Shown here: positions 63,414 to 64,000 of the stretch, piece by piece
How the letters are laid out: each line of letters starts with the position of its first letter
Numbering within the stretch: position 1 is the stretch's first letter
Assembly: GCA_048380335.1 (NCBI GenBank)
Contig: DBFCCI010000038.1
Coordinates: 62,001 to 126,000 of the forward strand
Source of the DNA: Lachnospira sp900551945
GTDB lineage: Bacteria; Bacillota; Clostridia; Lachnospirales; Lachnospiraceae
Reading direction: 5' to 3'
DNA length: 64,000 nt
Notes under the pieces: generated by a model
The model's database searches: none
What the model was told of the DNA's origin: nothing
Seen by the model: only the letters and a program-made list of their open reading frames with translations
Program-made: the position numbers and the translations under genes

Positions 63414-64000
63414 TAACCAAACACTTCTCCTGTAAAACTATATGATGTCTTAATTTTAAAGCATTTTATGTTCCCTATTTGTATGCCATTTGTGAATATT
63501 TACCATATTTTGTAATAATTTTACTTTTAAAAACAATATATTGATACTATTAATATATTGAATATAAGAATTGTTTTAATATTATTTGTATTTTTAATAA
63601 TAATCAATATAAAAACAAGTAAGCTTATAATATTAACTATCGCACTTTTGTTAAAATATTTACTTGATAATATAAAAAAGACGACCACCATATTATATAA
63701 ATTATAATACGATGGTCGTCTAATTCTCTGTATTATCCAATTTTCTTCTCTTTCTACGATTATTACATTATCCTTTAATAAAATTATAATTATATATACT
63801 TTGTATTTATATATTCTTATATTATTTTATTAAGCTATAATTCTAATCGATTTGTTTTTTTAGCTGTTGTCCAACTATCTTATAACTAAAGACTTCTAAT
63901 TAAAAGTTCTACATACTTTTTAATTATCTAAGTAACATAATATATAGTTTCTATCAATTAATCATATTTCATATTAACTTTCAAGTTGTATATATTAATT
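63414..64000. other. AT-rich terminal spacer without a convincing gene
   Basis: No convincing coding frame on either strand and no tRNA or rRNA. It holds a strong minus-strand terminator (63674-63720), so something upstream, to the right, is transcribed through 63721-64000, perhaps a non-coding RNA or the 3' tail of a gene outside the window. Confidence 0.6.
63674..63720 (-). terminator. Terminator with no identified gene before it
   Basis: GACGACCATCGTATTATAA ... TTATATAATATGGTGGTCGTC with TTTTTTATATT on the minus strand. Confidence 0.85.

Noticed and set aside
63527..63691. Minus-strand ORF of 54 codons with many hydrophobic residues
   Set aside because: It overlaps the strong terminator at 63674-63720, has no ribosome site, and its composition is what AT-rich DNA gives by chance.
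1..64000. tRNA, rRNA, prophage or integrative element
   Set aside because: I read both strands for tRNA T-loop patterns, rRNA blocks, integrases and phage genes and found none.

Overview
The window is AT-rich (I estimate about 30% GC) and reads as a chromosomal segment of an anaerobic low-GC Firmicute. It is most likely a member of the Lachnospiraceae or a close clostridial relative. The reasons are the FeoB-associated Cys-rich peptide, a DUF438 hemerythrin-PAS protein, the clostridial type of HPr, a pyruvate formate-lyase activase, a YitT/DUF2179 protein, paired YhgE/Pip proteins, and an ATP synthase operon in the order BEFHAGDC. All but one of the 55 protein-coding genes called lie on the minus strand; the exception is a DtxR-family regulator at 23438-23806. 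I saw no rRNA, tRNA, phage gene, transposase or CRISPR array.

Layout, in coordinate order (transcription runs mostly right to left). 1-5100: iron and divalent-metal import (a Fur-like regulator, a Cys-rich peptide, feoB, two feoA, a ZIP transporter with a tiny coupled membrane peptide). 5400-10300: DUF438 sensor, MBL hydrolase, mnmA, a FliD-like orphan and a pyrophosphatase-like/Nudix fusion. 10400-14900: fructose PTS operon fruR-fruK-fruA-HPr with a 9-bp tandem repeat in its leader. 15000-19900: a MarR-controlled heterodimeric ABC exporter. 20100-29000: amylase/flavin-domain fusion, LysR, DtxR, DegV, PflA, YitT and a split ThrE exporter. 29000-35500: F1Fo ATP synthase. 35800-38600: ptsI with a 580-bp structured leader, and an acidic membrane protein. 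38700-46300: sbcCD, glpK and a metallophosphoesterase lipoprotein. 46600-49260: cysteine/methionine synthesis (cysK, and metY preceded by a Cys-Cys-Cys leader peptide). 49300-53800: two YhgE/Pip proteins. 53800-59600: phosphate regulon (pstB-phoU-nptA-phoP-phoR). 59600-63400: a cNMP-binding-domain protein, a LytTR response regulator and a double-HTH protein.

Regulatory signals tie these parts together. A shared dyad (GTWAGTNTWNRCTAAY) lies at the feoA promoter, upstream of feoB and at the ZIP start site, and the DtxR-family protein is its natural candidate reader; the feoA promoter also has a Fur-box-like sequence. PHO-box-like 11-bp repeats precede pstB and nptA, whose operon encodes PhoP and PhoR. 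HPr from the fructose operon and EI from ptsI together supply the general PTS proteins.

Two families of non-coding hairpin elements are scattered between genes. Six copies of a palindromic element of up to 154 bp each sit 16-61 bp downstream of a stop codon and look like mobile or amplified 3'-end terminators. A shorter hairpin family with a TGTGTAAACACA-like loop occurs about five times. The items I find most novel are the Cys leader peptide before metY, the 3'-end palindrome family, the metal-uptake operator set, the structured ptsI leader RNA and the amylase/flavin-domain fusion.
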